Positions 1 through 8,758 are shown, counted from the first letter of the stretch. The stretch is 64,000 nt of DNA from Candidatus Protochlamydia sp. (GCA_013695355.1 JACDAQ010000026.1:124001-188000); one strand, 5' to 3'. Program-made: numbers and translations. Notes: generated by a model not told the origin, from the sequence alone.

Positions 1-512
1 ATGTTTCTGGCCTTTGTGTAAATTGGCAGTTTTATGGTACTTCAGGAGTCGATAATATAGATAAAAAGTATCCTATGATTAGCCAACTTGTAATGAAAAT
101 GCAACCGGACGATCCCTCCAACAGGCTTTGCAAAACAATCGTTCAACCACATTATGCCAAATCATGGGAAAGCCCCCATTATTGCCTATATCAAGATGGA
201 TGCTATGCTGTGGATGCCAAATTTAGAAAGTGCCCTAAGGCTATCACTAAAACTGTAGAAATTGATGAAATCCGCCTAAACCATTATTGGACTCGTGATG
301 AACATTATTTTAATTCTAGAAAGATTGCTAGATATTTACAATGGGGTCGTGATAGCACCGAATTAATTGAACGTGCGTCCTTAATGAATGCAAAGTTCGA
401 CGGGATCATGGGTAAATTCCTTCCTAAACTTTGCAGGTTGAATATTACACAACCACTAAAATTCAAAACTTTAAACTACATTGAAGCGAAATGCGGAAAA
501 CGAATTGAATAA
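1..512 (+). CDS. GT92/DUF23-like glycosyltransferase, C-terminal part (5' end outside window)
   Basis: The reading frame is open from the left edge (codons start at base 3), so this is the 3' end of a longer gene. The visible part begins with a short G-L-C-V-N-W-Q-F-Y-G-T-S-G segment and ends with N-H-Y-W-T-R-D-E followed by an F/K/I-rich stretch, a pattern typical of the C-terminal half of GT92 (DUF23) family glycosyltransferases. The internal ATG at 75 is unlikely to be the start because the similarity begins upstream of it. It would transfer a sugar in surface-glycan synthesis. The donor and acceptor cannot be told, and the DxD motif would lie upstream of the window. A hairpin terminator follows. 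Confidence 0.6.
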   Translation, partial: VSGLCVNWQFYGTSGVDNIDKKYPMISQLVMKMQPDDPSNRLCKTIVQPHYAKSWESPHYCLYQDGCYAVDAKFRKCPKAITKTVEIDEIRLNHYWTRDEHYFNSRKIARYLQWGRDSTELIERASLMNAKFDGIMGKFLPKLCRLNITQPLKFKTLNYIEAKCGKRIE

Positions 513-537
513 AAAATACTTGAGACAAAACTAAGAT

Positions 538-561
538 ACAGCCAATGCTTCCATTGGCTGT
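538..561. terminator. hairpin between convergent genes
   Basis: A 10-bp perfect stem, ACAGCCAATG pairing with CATTGGCTGT around a CTTC loop, lies between the convergent ends of the GT92-like gene and the TylF-like gene. It could serve both. The U-run is weak on either side. Confidence 0.5.
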
Positions 562-577
562 TAAAGCATAGTTCAAA

Positions 578-1360
578 TTATTGAATAAATCCTGCTGATT
601 TTTTCCAAAAAACACCGTAAGGAGGAACAGGTAACATTGGATCCTTAATTTGATGTTTCGCGCGATAATCTTCTACAGCCTGGGCGCAGCAGGGAATGCC
701 AATATTATAATCATCAATTATCGCAAAACCGCCTACAGATAACTTTGGATATAAATTTTCTAAAGCTTCCCATGTGGATTGATAAAGGTCTCCATCCAAT
801 CTTAAAATTGCAATTTCATCAATCTGTGCTGTTGGGAGGGTATCGCAAAACCATCCTTTTAGGAATATCACCTGCTCGTCCAATAAGTTGTATTTGGCAA
901 AATTTTTCATTACCTGTTCCTGCGAAACTTTCAATACTTCTGCATCTGAAAAATCCCATTTATCAGCAGGATAATCTTCACTTGGTGCAGGAATGCCATT
1001 AAAGGAGTCTGCCACCCAAACTTTTCTATCGGTGATGCCCTTAGCTTTTAAAAACCCTCTCATAAAAATGGTGGCCCCTCCTCTCCATACGCCCGTTTCA
1101 ATAAAATCTCCTGGAATGTTATTTTGGATGACCGATTCGAGGCAGTACTCTAGATTATCCATGGCAAGCTTTCCAATCATGCTATCGGCATACAGAGGAT
1201 AAATATCATTATGGGTCCTAGGCTGGTCTTGATAAATAATATCCAGGATGCTTTTCTTCAGTAAATCAAGGTAAAGACTGTCAACGCTCATTTCTTTCGC
1301 TGGGCTTGCAAAACAACATTGGGCGATCGCAATAAATAATAAGAAACCTTTTTTCATCAT
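578..1360 (-). CDS. TylF/macrocin O-methyltransferase family protein, probably exported
   Basis: The 260-residue protein has a TylF-type SAM-dependent methyltransferase core. A G-D-F-I-E-T-G-V-W-R-G-G motif (about residue 84) forms the SAM-binding loop. W-V-A-D-S-F-N-G-I-P and L-R-L-D-G-D-L-Y-Q-S-T follow, with the family's acidic metal/SAM residues, and then G-G-F-A-I-I-D-D-Y. The N-terminus is a short hydrophobic signal-like segment ending in F-A-S, which is unusual for a cytoplasmic-type enzyme. Two other sugar-enzyme genes in this block (5408-6280 and 43613-44311) share this feature. Its likely role is O-methylation of a surface or host glycan, or of a secreted small molecule. The substrate is unknown. 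ATG codons occur in tandem at 1360 and 1357. Confidence 0.75.
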   Translation of the reverse strand: MMKKGFLLFIAIAQCCFASPAKEMSVDSLYLDLLKKSILDIIYQDQPRTHNDIYPLYADSMIGKLAMDNLEYCLESVIQNNIPGDFIETGVWRGGATIFMRGFLKAKGITDRKVWVADSFNGIPAPSEDYPADKWDFSDAEVLKVSQEQVMKNFAKYNLLDEQVIFLKGWFCDTLPTAQIDEIAILRLDGDLYQSTWEALENLYPKLSVGGFAIIDDYNIGIPCCAQAVEDYRAKHQIKDPMLPVPPYGVFWKKSAGFIQ

Positions 1361-1546
1361 TTTTCTCTTTGTTTGCTTTTTTAGGTCGAATTTTCTAAAG
1401 AACTATTTAAAAAGTGATCATTCAAACTATTTCTTAAATTTATTTCAAGAAAAAATTTTATAATTCGGATTGTATTGCACGCCAAAGTTACTTTTTTTAA
1501 ATAAACAAATGTGTTTTAATGCCCCCAGAATACAAAAGAGTGAAAA

Positions 1547-1738
1547 ATGGATCGAACAACTTTTTTCTTTTATGTCATTATGTATGTTTATGGGTTTTCA
1601 TTGATGATATGGGCAGCTTTTTATGATAAAGCGCCCACAAAAAAAACCAAAAATGCCTCTTTTATCGGCCTATTTGTATTAGGACTAACCCTCATTTATT
1701 TTTTTTATGTCTTGCTTACAATAGGGATCACTTCTTGA
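1547..1738 (+). CDS. small two-span membrane protein, translationally coupled to acyltransferase
   Basis: This 63-residue ORF contains two hydrophobic segments (about residues 5-25 and 40-60) separated by a short K/T-rich basic loop. Its TGA stop overlaps the TTG start of the acyltransferase gene (TTGA, 1735-1738), so the two are probably co-translated. I do not recognise the family. It may be a small partner or leader peptide for the acyltransferase. Confidence rests on the coupling and the clean hydrophobic pattern rather than on homology. Confidence 0.55.
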   Translation: MDRTTFFFYVIMYVYGFSLMIWAAFYDKAPTKKTKNASFIGLFVLGLTLIYFFYVLLTIGITS

Positions 1739-2859
1739 CAGCGTCAGTCATCTCAAATAAACGTTTTCAGTTCTTAGATGGGTTAAGAGGCGTGGCCGCT
1801 TTATGGGTCGTCTTAATGCATATGCATACTCTGATAAAGGAGCGTTCTGCTTATTCTTTTCCCTTTCTATTGGATTTTTTTTTAAGCCATGGAGAGGTGG
1901 GTGTATCCATTTTTTTTGTGTTAAGCGGGTTTGTCATTTCTTATAGCATACGGAACGCCCGTATCACATGGCCATTTATTGGCAATTTCTTTTTGCGCCG
2001 TTCTTTGAGGCTCGACCCCCCGTATTGGGCCGCTTTAATAGCCCTTAGCGCCATTATTTTGATTGGATCATTTTTCTTTAATAAAGGAGGTGAGCATGTG
2101 CCTGATGGAAAAGATTTATTATTAAATTTTTTTTATTTACAAAATTTTTTTTCTGCGCCTAACATTCTCCCAGTCGCCTGGACCCTATGTCTGGAGTTCC
2201 AATTTTATTTTACTTTAGTTTTGGGTTTGAAAATAATTCAATTTTTTAATCAAAATCACAAGAAAGATTTATTTAATTATAATGGTCTTAGCCTTGTTTT
2301 GTTAAATGGTTTGTTTTTATTTTCATTAGCCTATGCAGCCGATCTTAAAGCTGAGTTACCAATTGAAGGTACTTTTATCCCCTTTTGGTATAGTTTTTAT
2401 ATGGGCTGTTTACTTTGCTGGATTTTAACAAAGTCCATTCCTGAATATTTTTTTTATTCAGCAATGGGAGCTCTGCTTTTATTCTTTTTTAGGGGGGATA
2501 ATGATCAAATTTTTACGACAGGCATGGTCTCATTGGGCATTTTCTATTGCATCAAACAAAATAAGCTTCATACCTTTTTAAGTTCTACTATTTTTCAATA
2601 TTTGGGAAAAATATCTTACAGCCTCTATTTAATTCACTGGCTTGTGGGAATTAAATTTATTAGTTTTATTTCATTTTTTTTTCAAGGAGCTTCGATTCAC
2701 CCACTCTTACTCCTTTTTCTCAGCTTAGGAATTAGCATAGGAGTGGCTGAGTTATTTTATCGTTTAATTGAGCAGCCGTGCTTATTATTAAGCCGTAAAA
2801 TAAAATCTTATCATAAAGATGAAAATATTGAAAAAATAACTCCTGCAGTCAAATTTTAG
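1735..2859 (+). CDS. acyltransferase family 3 (OafA/YrhL-like) membrane protein
   Basis: The 374-residue polytopic inner-membrane protein has the hallmarks of the acyltransferase-3 family. These are F-L-D-G-L-R-G-V-A-A at the start of TM1 with the catalytic-type histidine (L-M-H-M-H), S-I-F-F-V-L-S-G-F-V-I-S in TM2, and an R-R-S-L-R-L-D-P-P-Y-W loop. About ten hydrophobic segments are visible. Such enzymes transfer acyl (often acetyl) groups to extracytoplasmic polysaccharide or LPS. The start is TTG at 1735, overlapping the upstream stop. The stop overlaps the end of the convergent phosphatase gene by 4 nt. The flanking glycosyltransferases and methyltransferase suggest a surface-glycan decorating cluster. 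Confidence 0.85.
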   Translation: MTASVISNKRFQFLDGLRGVAALWVVLMHMHTLIKERSAYSFPFLLDFFLSHGEVGVSIFFVLSGFVISYSIRNARITWPFIGNFFLRRSLRLDPPYWAALIALSAIILIGSFFFNKGGEHVPDGKDLLLNFFYLQNFFSAPNILPVAWTLCLEFQFYFTLVLGLKIIQFFNQNHKKDLFNYNGLSLVLLNGLFLFSLAYAADLKAELPIEGTFIPFWYSFYMGCLLCWILTKSIPEYFFYSAMGALLLFFFRGDNDQIFTTGMVSLGIFYCIKQNKLHTFLSSTIFQYLGKISYSLYLIHWLVGIKFISFISFFFQGASIHPLLLLFLSLGISIGVAELFYRLIEQPCLLLSRKIKSYHKDENIEKITPAVKF

Positions 2860-5072
2860 ACCATACCCTTTGTCCGAAACTCGTTAAAGATAGTAAAGAT
2901 AGTTTGAACAAGCTTCTGATAATTAGTAAAACCTCTCCATTCGGCAGTAGGCGTGACTTTTAGAGCCGCATAATCTGGGGTATTTTCTAAAAGCACTTTT
3001 ACAGGTGGCCACTCTTTTTTAAAAACATTAGGCGCAAAAAACAGTTGCGTTGCTTCATCTTTAAGTTGTTTTAGCATCAGTCTTTCAGAGATAAATCCTG
3101 TCCGATCCTTAGCGCTTAAGCACCCGAGCGATACTGCCATTTTTTTGCTCAATAAATAACTTATAAAATCCTCTGCTATTCCATATCCGCTATTTTGTGT
3201 AGGATCTGCTATAATTGCCGGACTAACGCCACCAGGGAGGGGACCTTGGTTAGATGGATCACGCTCAGAAATAAATTTTTTTAAATTTTCTATTGCTTCT
3301 TTATTGATCCTTAATTGGGCCCCGTCATTTTTGGTATCTCCCTGAACAGACAAGTTGAAGAAATTGGTCCTAAGTTTGATCTCTTTATCCACTGGTAAAA
3401 TCACACCTACGGGCAAACAATCTTTTGGCAAAGATATCTTATTTTCATCAATGGAGGGACCTTTTCCATCAAATAATAGCGTTTTCCCTTGAAATTCTTT
3501 AAAAATTTCCTGCATGTCTTCCATTTCGACCCGCTCATCATGCATCCAACCCGTTTTGTCGATACCCGAGCTATACTGGTTGAGAAGAGACACATGAACA
3601 ATATCAAAATTCCCTGTATTCAAAGCTTCTTTAATTAGCTCAGGATTTTCCCTTACCTGGTTAATAACTAAGTGGATCATTTGCTGCTGCAATACAAGCT
3701 TCCGCTCATTCACTATCTCATCGATTCCTCCAGCCTTGATCATTTTTAATTGATTTAGAGCAAAATTGGCTGATTCCAGCTGTTTTCCTTTGAGAGGCCC
3801 TCCAAACAATTTAGATAGAAAACTTTGAGGATTGATTTGGGATTCAATATACTTAATTTTTTCATCCAAGAACGTGGAAGAGCGTTGATTCCCTTGTTCT
3901 TTTATTACTTTCAAATCTGTGAGGCTGAACCAGCCATTCCGCATATCGGAAATAATGCCTGTCCTGATAAAACCAACTGTTTTCCCATCTGCGCCTTCAA
4001 ATTTCTGATGACGCATATTAATAGGACCTGAAACATAGTTTTGAATCCCAGAGAAAAACGATTGAGCTTCACTAATAATATCTCTAAAATAAGTGGAGCC
4101 CTGCCAACTTTTATTGGTGCTTTCTTCGTGGTATTTTTCTGAATTAACTAAAGCTTTTTGATAGTAATTCAAATCTGCATTGATCGTATCTTTTTCATCT
4201 TCAGTTAATAATGGGTTTTCTAATTTTGCTTTACATACATTGACCATATTATTACAAAAAAGCGTATTATCAGTTATCGTATCAAAGCGATGGATGGTTT
4301 GTTTCCCTACTACCGTCCCATCTTCTAATACATATTCCTGTGAAATGGTTGCACTTTCGCTGCGTTGCGCAGAATTAGGACCTTCCAGGACAGTGGTAAC
4401 AGTAAGGGGCTTTTCAAGCCCTGGAATCCCGATTAAATCGTTATTTGAAGTTATTATTTGTGCCTGCTCTTTCATTACGTTCACTATTTTTTGATCGGTA
4501 GGTAAAATATTTACCTTAGAGGCTGAATTAGTATCTGGAGGAAAGGAAGGATCAGGAGATTCAACATTCTTAATAGTATTTGGAGGCTCGACATTTTTAT
4601 TACTTGGTCGTGGAAAAGCCTTTTGAAATTCCTCGGTGATCAAATTTCGTGTAAAATTATTATTTTCTAATTGCTCGCTTTTATCTTTTTCCTTATCTGT
4701 ATGTTTAGTTTCTACAGATATTTGTTCAGACTTGGATGAAATCATAACGGTTTCTAAATCACTATTCTCTAAACTTACATCCCTCAACTGCTTGAATATT
4801 TGATCGGCAACTGTTTTAATCGCTTTTAATTGAGTTTCATTTAATGGATTATCAAGATTGATTTCTTTACCGCCAAGTTTTATTTTTCCAATTTTATAAG
4901 CTTGGCCATTCGGTAATATTAAATTCCCTTCGCTAATTTTTACGATATCTTTTGATTCTACTGGTTTAGTTGGAGTAAATGTAGTTGTAGATGTAGATGT
5001 AGATGTAGAGGTAGACGTAGTAGTGTTTGTGGTTGGTGGGGTTAAATTTTGATTATATGAAGGAATACTCAT
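2856..5072 (-). CDS. predicted CX5R phosphatase (SopB/IpgD-like), candidate secreted effector
   Basis: The 738-residue protein has a Thr/Ser-rich repetitive N-terminus (residues 10-35), a low-complexity charged region to about 200, and a large helical domain. Near the C-terminus lies the signature C651-L-S-A-K-D-R657-T-G, a P-loop phosphatase active site of the CX5R type. The K-D-R-T-G core and an upstream T-N-F-F-N...N-K-E-A-I-E-N-L segment resemble the two motifs of the bacterial phosphoinositide phosphatases SopB/IpgD, which are type III effectors acting on host membranes. There is no signal peptide, as expected for a type III substrate. The start is fixed by a TAGGAG box 6 nt before the ATG. 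Family assignment is by motif only. A protein-tyrosine-type phosphatase is the alternative. Confidence 0.6.
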   Translation of the reverse strand: MSIPSYNQNLTPPTTNTTTSTSTSTSTSTTTFTPTKPVESKDIVKISEGNLILPNGQAYKIGKIKLGGKEINLDNPLNETQLKAIKTVADQIFKQLRDVSLENSDLETVMISSKSEQISVETKHTDKEKDKSEQLENNNFTRNLITEEFQKAFPRPSNKNVEPPNTIKNVESPDPSFPPDTNSASKVNILPTDQKIVNVMKEQAQIITSNNDLIGIPGLEKPLTVTTVLEGPNSAQRSESATISQEYVLEDGTVVGKQTIHRFDTITDNTLFCNNMVNVCKAKLENPLLTEDEKDTINADLNYYQKALVNSEKYHEESTNKSWQGSTYFRDIISEAQSFFSGIQNYVSGPINMRHQKFEGADGKTVGFIRTGIISDMRNGWFSLTDLKVIKEQGNQRSSTFLDEKIKYIESQINPQSFLSKLFGGPLKGKQLESANFALNQLKMIKAGGIDEIVNERKLVLQQQMIHLVINQVRENPELIKEALNTGNFDIVHVSLLNQYSSGIDKTGWMHDERVEMEDMQEIFKEFQGKTLLFDGKGPSIDENKISLPKDCLPVGVILPVDKEIKLRTNFFNLSVQGDTKNDGAQLRINKEAIENLKKFISERDPSNQGPLPGGVSPAIIADPTQNSGYGIAEDFISYLLSKKMAVSLGCLSAKDRTGFISERLMLKQLKDEATQLFFAPNVFKKEWPPVKVLLENTPDYAALKVTPTAEWRGFTNYQKLVQTIFTIFNEFRTKGMV
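4981..5025 (-). repeat. 6-bp tandem repeat coding Ser-Thr dipeptides
   Basis: A GTAGAT-type hexamer is repeated with small variations inside the 5' part of the phosphatase gene and encodes alternating Ser/Thr. Copy-number change would alter linker length without breaking the frame. Confidence 0.7.
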
Positions 5073-5240
5073 AACTAACTCCTATAATATTTCTTTTAAT
5101 AAATATTATTATAAACTATCTAATAATTAATCAATAATAGTTTAAGGGTTATGAATATATTAATTAAATGGATTATGTTAAATTGAGAAGTTTTAAATAA
5201 ATTACGAAGTTGTTAGAGTCACAATTAACTAGCTAACAAA

Positions 5241-5426
5241 ATTCAACACTAAGATACAAAGATACTAAGGCACAAATATATAAGTTCCTTCTTTTTATGC
5301 CATAATGGCTTTGCGTCTTTAATATTTTAATTAAGGTTGAGTGCGAGTTTTTAAAATTCATTTACGACAAAGGTTTATAGCCGTCCTTCTTTGTGCCTTT
5401 TTTGCCTTCATGTTTTTGTGTTGAAT
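5241..5426. repeat. imperfect inverted-repeat element reaching into the glycosyltransferase 3' end
   Basis: ATTCAACAC at 5241 is mirrored by GTGTTGAAT ending at 5426. The adjoining A-rich blocks on both sides share GGCACAAA. The element fills most of the space between the phosphatase and the glycosyltransferase and supplies the last codons and stop of the latter. The rest of 5073-5240 is AT-rich. It should hold the phosphatase promoter, though no single box is convincing. Confidence 0.45.
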
Positions 5427-6280
5427 TCAGGGGCTTTAGCTTGGTCCTCAAATTCATGCAGCCAAGGTTCACGCTCAAACTCTTCTTTACTTTCTGCAAA
5501 TGTAATTCTACCGTAAAGAACTCGTGTGTCTAAATATTGAGGTATATTGTTTTTACGTGCGCTATCGCTAAAAATAACATACTCATACCGGAAGGTATTG
5601 TCATTATAGCTCAGTTTATCTAGCACATCATTCCTAATAAAATAGGTGCAGTGAACCACTGGAACAATTACCAACCCCTTGATGTCTTGTTTTAAAAGCT
5701 GATGATAAAAAGGGGTCTCTTTATAATACCCATTTTCGTCGATTGCTGCATGGTAGTTGGAATAAAGGCTGGTCCCTCCTGCGCGCAATAAAGGGGCAAC
5801 AATGGGAAGCCGGGTGTTAGACATTTCATAGAGTGTTTGAGGCTTTATAAAATTATCGCAATCTGCAACAAAATAATGGGAATGATGCGCCCTAGCCCAA
5901 TCGAGCGAGTCCTGCCTAATTTTTCCTAGAACTTTGAATCTTTCAACATTCCATTCATGCTGTTTATATTTCTGGACCTGTTCAGGTACATCACTTTCAT
6001 CGTAATGGAAAGAAGCATAACGATCTTTTACATTTGCAAGCCACTCTTTGAGTATTTCTGCCGTCTTGTCATTGTTATTATTGGTGCGAATATACAGATG
6101 GGTCTTTTCTGCAGGCCATGTTTGCTTTTCAATACAGGAAAGAAATAGAGGCAGGGTATGGGCCTTGTCTTTTGCGAGGATAGAAATGGTTATGGTCTCA
6201 GTAGGCTTTTCAAGAATGTCAGCAAATCCTGACTGTAAAAAAGCTATAAAAAAGTAAATAAATAAGTTCATTTTTCGCAT
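5408..6280 (-). CDS. exported glycosyltransferase resembling the N-terminal domain of collagen galactosyltransferases
   Basis: The 290-residue protein has a signal-like N-terminus (about 1-20, ending S-G-F-A) followed by one GT-A domain. The order of motifs is I-L-A-K-D-K-A-H-T-L-P near 35, L-Y-I-R-T-N-N-N-N-D-K-T near 63, K-I-R-Q-D-S-L near 120, a D140-C-D142 metal-binding motif, then P-I-V-A-P-L-L and V-P-V-V-H-C-T-Y-F-I. This closely follows the N-terminal domain of animal procollagen galactosyltransferases (ColGalT), from memory of that family. The DxD second catalytic half of ColGalT is absent. A perfect AAGGAGG five nt before the ATG fixes the start. It may glycosylate an exported or host protein. 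The substrate is unknown. Confidence 0.65.
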   Translation of the reverse strand: MRKMNLFIYFFIAFLQSGFADILEKPTETITISILAKDKAHTLPLFLSCIEKQTWPAEKTHLYIRTNNNNDKTAEILKEWLANVKDRYASFHYDESDVPEQVQKYKQHEWNVERFKVLGKIRQDSLDWARAHHSHYFVADCDNFIKPQTLYEMSNTRLPIVAPLLRAGGTSLYSNYHAAIDENGYYKETPFYHQLLKQDIKGLVIVPVVHCTYFIRNDVLDKLSYNDNTFRYEYVIFSDSARKNNIPQYLDTRVLYGRITFAESKEEFEREPWLHEFEDQAKAPEFNTKT

Positions 6281-6519
6281 TGTATCCTCCTTAAACTTTT
6301 ACTGCCGATCGAAGGTATGACTTCTTTGACTTTTTTATCAATGCAATTTTTTAATAGGGCTTTTTTTATGCGTTTTAGGAATTCTTTTGGGCAGAATGCA
6401 TTTTTTTATTTTTTTATTTTCCCTATTCAAGTAATTTGCCATAGCAGAGTGAATTGCAAACCATAAATTTTACCTTCTTGCTATTTGCTCACTAAAACAA
6501 ATAACTGCCTTGAGGATTC

Positions 6520-7152
6520 ATGCATCGTTTAACACTTTGGCTGGTATGCTCCGCTATAATCATCTTAACAAGCTGTCAAACAAAGGTGGTTGGACATGGG
6601 CCGTGGGTAAAAAAAATCGATTCAGAAGAACTCTCAAAAATTGTCATAGGCTTCTCTGCCAAAATGAAGATCGATAAGCATTTAGAACTGGAAGATTCAT
6701 GGGCAGCTTATGACGACTATATCCAAAGAATTTGCCTGCATTATTCTTCTCAAAGACTGCTGACAGTCTATGATGCACGGCTATTAATGGTTGAAGTAGT
6801 CGAAGAATTTTTAGACAGGTTGAATAATAACACCATTATAGGCTTTGAATTGGAGCATTTTCCATTTACTGCAGACGATATTGATGTAAAAATTAATTTT
6901 GAAAGCTTTTATGGCCGGTTTCTTGATATGCAATATGTGGGCTTAGCCTGGCTCCAATGCGGATGCGTGCATTTTTATGCCTTCGATCGTAAGAATTTAA
7001 GGATTGACTGGTCGCATGATCGCTTTGAGCCTTATACTAAGAGCCGCGAGCTTGCTTTGATCAAGCGCGAAGTTGACTTGCCTTTCATGGATATCAGGTT
7101 AGATTCCAACGGCGGGTTCACTGCACCCCGTGACAAATACTTCGAGCCTTAA
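6520..7152 (+). CDS. predicted lipoprotein of unknown function
   Basis: The 210-residue protein has a signal peptide ending in a lipobox L-T-S-C (Cys19), so it should be lipid-anchored in an envelope membrane. The mature part is mixed alpha/beta with acidic stretches and shows no motif I recognise. The C-terminal half is rich in aromatic residues. A GAGGATTC just before the ATG is the ribosome-binding site. It is followed by a short tandem repeat and is convergent with nnr. It is probably a chlamydial-specific envelope protein, and no function can be assigned. Confidence 0.65.
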   Translation: MHRLTLWLVCSAIIILTSCQTKVVGHGPWVKKIDSEELSKIVIGFSAKMKIDKHLELEDSWAAYDDYIQRICLHYSSQRLLTVYDARLLMVEVVEEFLDRLNNNTIIGFELEHFPFTADDIDVKINFESFYGRFLDMQYVGLAWLQCGCVHFYAFDRKNLRIDWSHDRFEPYTKSRELALIKREVDLPFMDIRLDSNGGFTAPRDKYFEP

Positions 7153-7154
7153 AC

Positions 7155-7188
7155 AGGTTCTTTGAATAGGTTCTTTGAATAGGTTCTT
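7155..7188. repeat. 13-bp tandem repeat (about 2.6 copies)
   Basis: The unit AGGTTCTTTGAAT is at 7155-7167 and 7168-7180, with a partial third copy. The AGGTTCTT core is the same as the arm of the GAACCTGTTC palindromic family found at 13408 and 46286, so this may be a decayed remnant of it. Confidence 0.6.
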
Positions 7189-7213
7189 AAACCTTTTATT
7201 ACTGCCGACTGAA

Positions 7214-8704
7214 TCAGGCTATTTCTACTTTAGCGTAGGCGTTTCCCAAATGGGTAATAATATCTGTGGCCAGCAGCCCTCTAATAGTTCCACGTGCATC
7301 GGCCGCAATGTCTCCTGCCAACCCATGAAGATAAACCCCTGCAATGGCGGCATCCCTACTATTCATTCCTTGGGCAAGCAAAGAGGCAAGAATTCCAGTC
7401 AGGACATCTCCACTGCCAGCCGTTGCCATCCCCGGATTCCCGGTCGGATTCACAATAGGCCTTCCTGAATGAAAAATAAAAGTAGGGGCCCCTTTTAAGA
7501 TAAGGGTAATTCCACGTTCTTCAACGTAGTGCTGGCACTTTGATAAAGTGTACTCATCAATTACAAGAGAAGAGTCCTGATGTAAAAGAGCTTGCATTTC
7601 CCCTGTATGGGGAGTGAAAATTGTCCCATCTGGAAGTCCGAAGGGACTATTAGCATAATGGTATAAAGCATCCGCATCAATGACACAAGGTTTTTTCAAA
7701 TTTGGTACACACTCTTGCAAAAGTTTACCCACTTCCTTATTCCGCCCTAATCCGGGTCCAATAAACGAAGCTTTGCCCTTTTGCAGCCATTTTAATACCT
7801 CAGGGCTGTCTTCTATCTGATAGGGGATTTTGATTAGCTCATAGGGACTAAAGCATAGTTCTGCTTGCATTCCTTGGCTATGAAGGAGGCGCACCAGGCC
7901 TGCGCCTGCCCGAAAAGCAGCGAGGGAAGATAGCAGGGCTGCTCCAGGCATCGAGGGTGATCCGGCTAATCCGATCACTTCCCCAGTCTCATATTTGTGA
8001 CGGTTCCGCTGAATTACCGGAAACAATGCTTGCACCATTTCCCGGGTAGCCAGTACTAAATCTTCCTCGGTTTCATTGCCAATATTTGCAGGCAGTCCAA
8101 AATTAATTTTCATTAATTTTCCAACTACGTTCCACCCCTCCCTTAAAAAAAAACCTGTTTTAGGATATTCAAGAAAAAAGGTCTCAGTTGCGTGAATGAC
8201 CGTAGCATCTGCTTCTCCTGTCGATCCATTTAATCCTGACGGAATGTCAACTGATAGAATAGGGCATCCACTTTGATTGGCCTGTTGAATAAGGGATGCA
8301 TAGGGTTCTTGGACAATTCCCGAAAATCCAGTGCCAAAAAGTCCGTCGATTAACAAGGCCTTTTTTTTTGGAGAAAAATTTGAAGATACTTTGCCGCCCA
8401 GACTGCAAAAACGGGTATGGTTCAAGCGGCAAAGGGGAGAGCACTCTTTCGGAGAAGCTAATTGAACGGCCGCAACAGGAAAGCCTTCTTCAAGCAGGCA
8501 GCAGCCTGCCACAAAAGCATCTCCTCCATTATTTCCTTTGCCGCATAAGAGAATAATTTCATTTATTCCATGTTGCCGGGCAAATTCCCTGGCCGCCATT
8601 GCAAAATTCAGCCCTGCTCTGTCCATGAATTCTTTTGCAGTATGGCCTTGCAGGTAGGCTTTGGACTCTAAAAGTGACATCGTTTTTGCGGAAAAAACTC
8701 TCAT
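7214..8704 (-). CDS. nnr: bifunctional NAD(P)H-hydrate epimerase / ADP-dependent NAD(P)H-hydrate dehydratase
   Basis: The 496-residue fusion repairs hydrated NAD(P)H. The N-terminal YjeF epimerase domain (about 1-210) has L-L-C-G-K-G-N-N-G-G-D near 55 and D-I-P-S-G-L near 155. The C-terminal ribokinase-like dehydratase domain (about 220-490) has G-L-G-R-N near 320, D-A-D-A-L-Y near 345, F-T-P-H-T-G-E near 367, and N-P-T-G-N-P-G-M-A-T-A-G-S-G-D-V-L-T-G, the nucleotide-binding signature with catalytic Asp. Length and domain order match the usual bacterial fusion. It is the last gene of the greA-rdgB-NYN-gpsA-nnr run, 54 nt after gpsA, with AGGGAC before the ATG. Confidence 0.95.
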   Translation of the reverse strand: MRVFSAKTMSLLESKAYLQGHTAKEFMDRAGLNFAMAAREFARQHGINEIILLCGKGNNGGDAFVAGCCLLEEGFPVAAVQLASPKECSPLCRLNHTRFCSLGGKVSSNFSPKKKALLIDGLFGTGFSGIVQEPYASLIQQANQSGCPILSVDIPSGLNGSTGEADATVIHATETFFLEYPKTGFFLREGWNVVGKLMKINFGLPANIGNETEEDLVLATREMVQALFPVIQRNRHKYETGEVIGLAGSPSMPGAALLSSLAAFRAGAGLVRLLHSQGMQAELCFSPYELIKIPYQIEDSPEVLKWLQKGKASFIGPGLGRNKEVGKLLQECVPNLKKPCVIDADALYHYANSPFGLPDGTIFTPHTGEMQALLHQDSSLVIDEYTLSKCQHYVEERGITLILKGAPTFIFHSGRPIVNPTGNPGMATAGSGDVLTGILASLLAQGMNSRDAAIAGVYLHGLAGDIAADARGTIRGLLATDIITHLGNAYAKVEIA

Positions 8705-8717
8705 ATGCGTCCCTGTT

Positions 8718-8747
8718 AGAACCTGATCATATTATTGAATACGTTCT
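8718..8747. repeat. degenerate copy of GAACCTG palindromic element
   Basis: It begins AGAACCTGATCAT and ends ACGTTCT between gpsA and nnr. Outer arms agree with the 13408-13452 element, with decay in the interior. Confidence 0.5.
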
Positions 8748-8758
8748 TAGATCAATGC

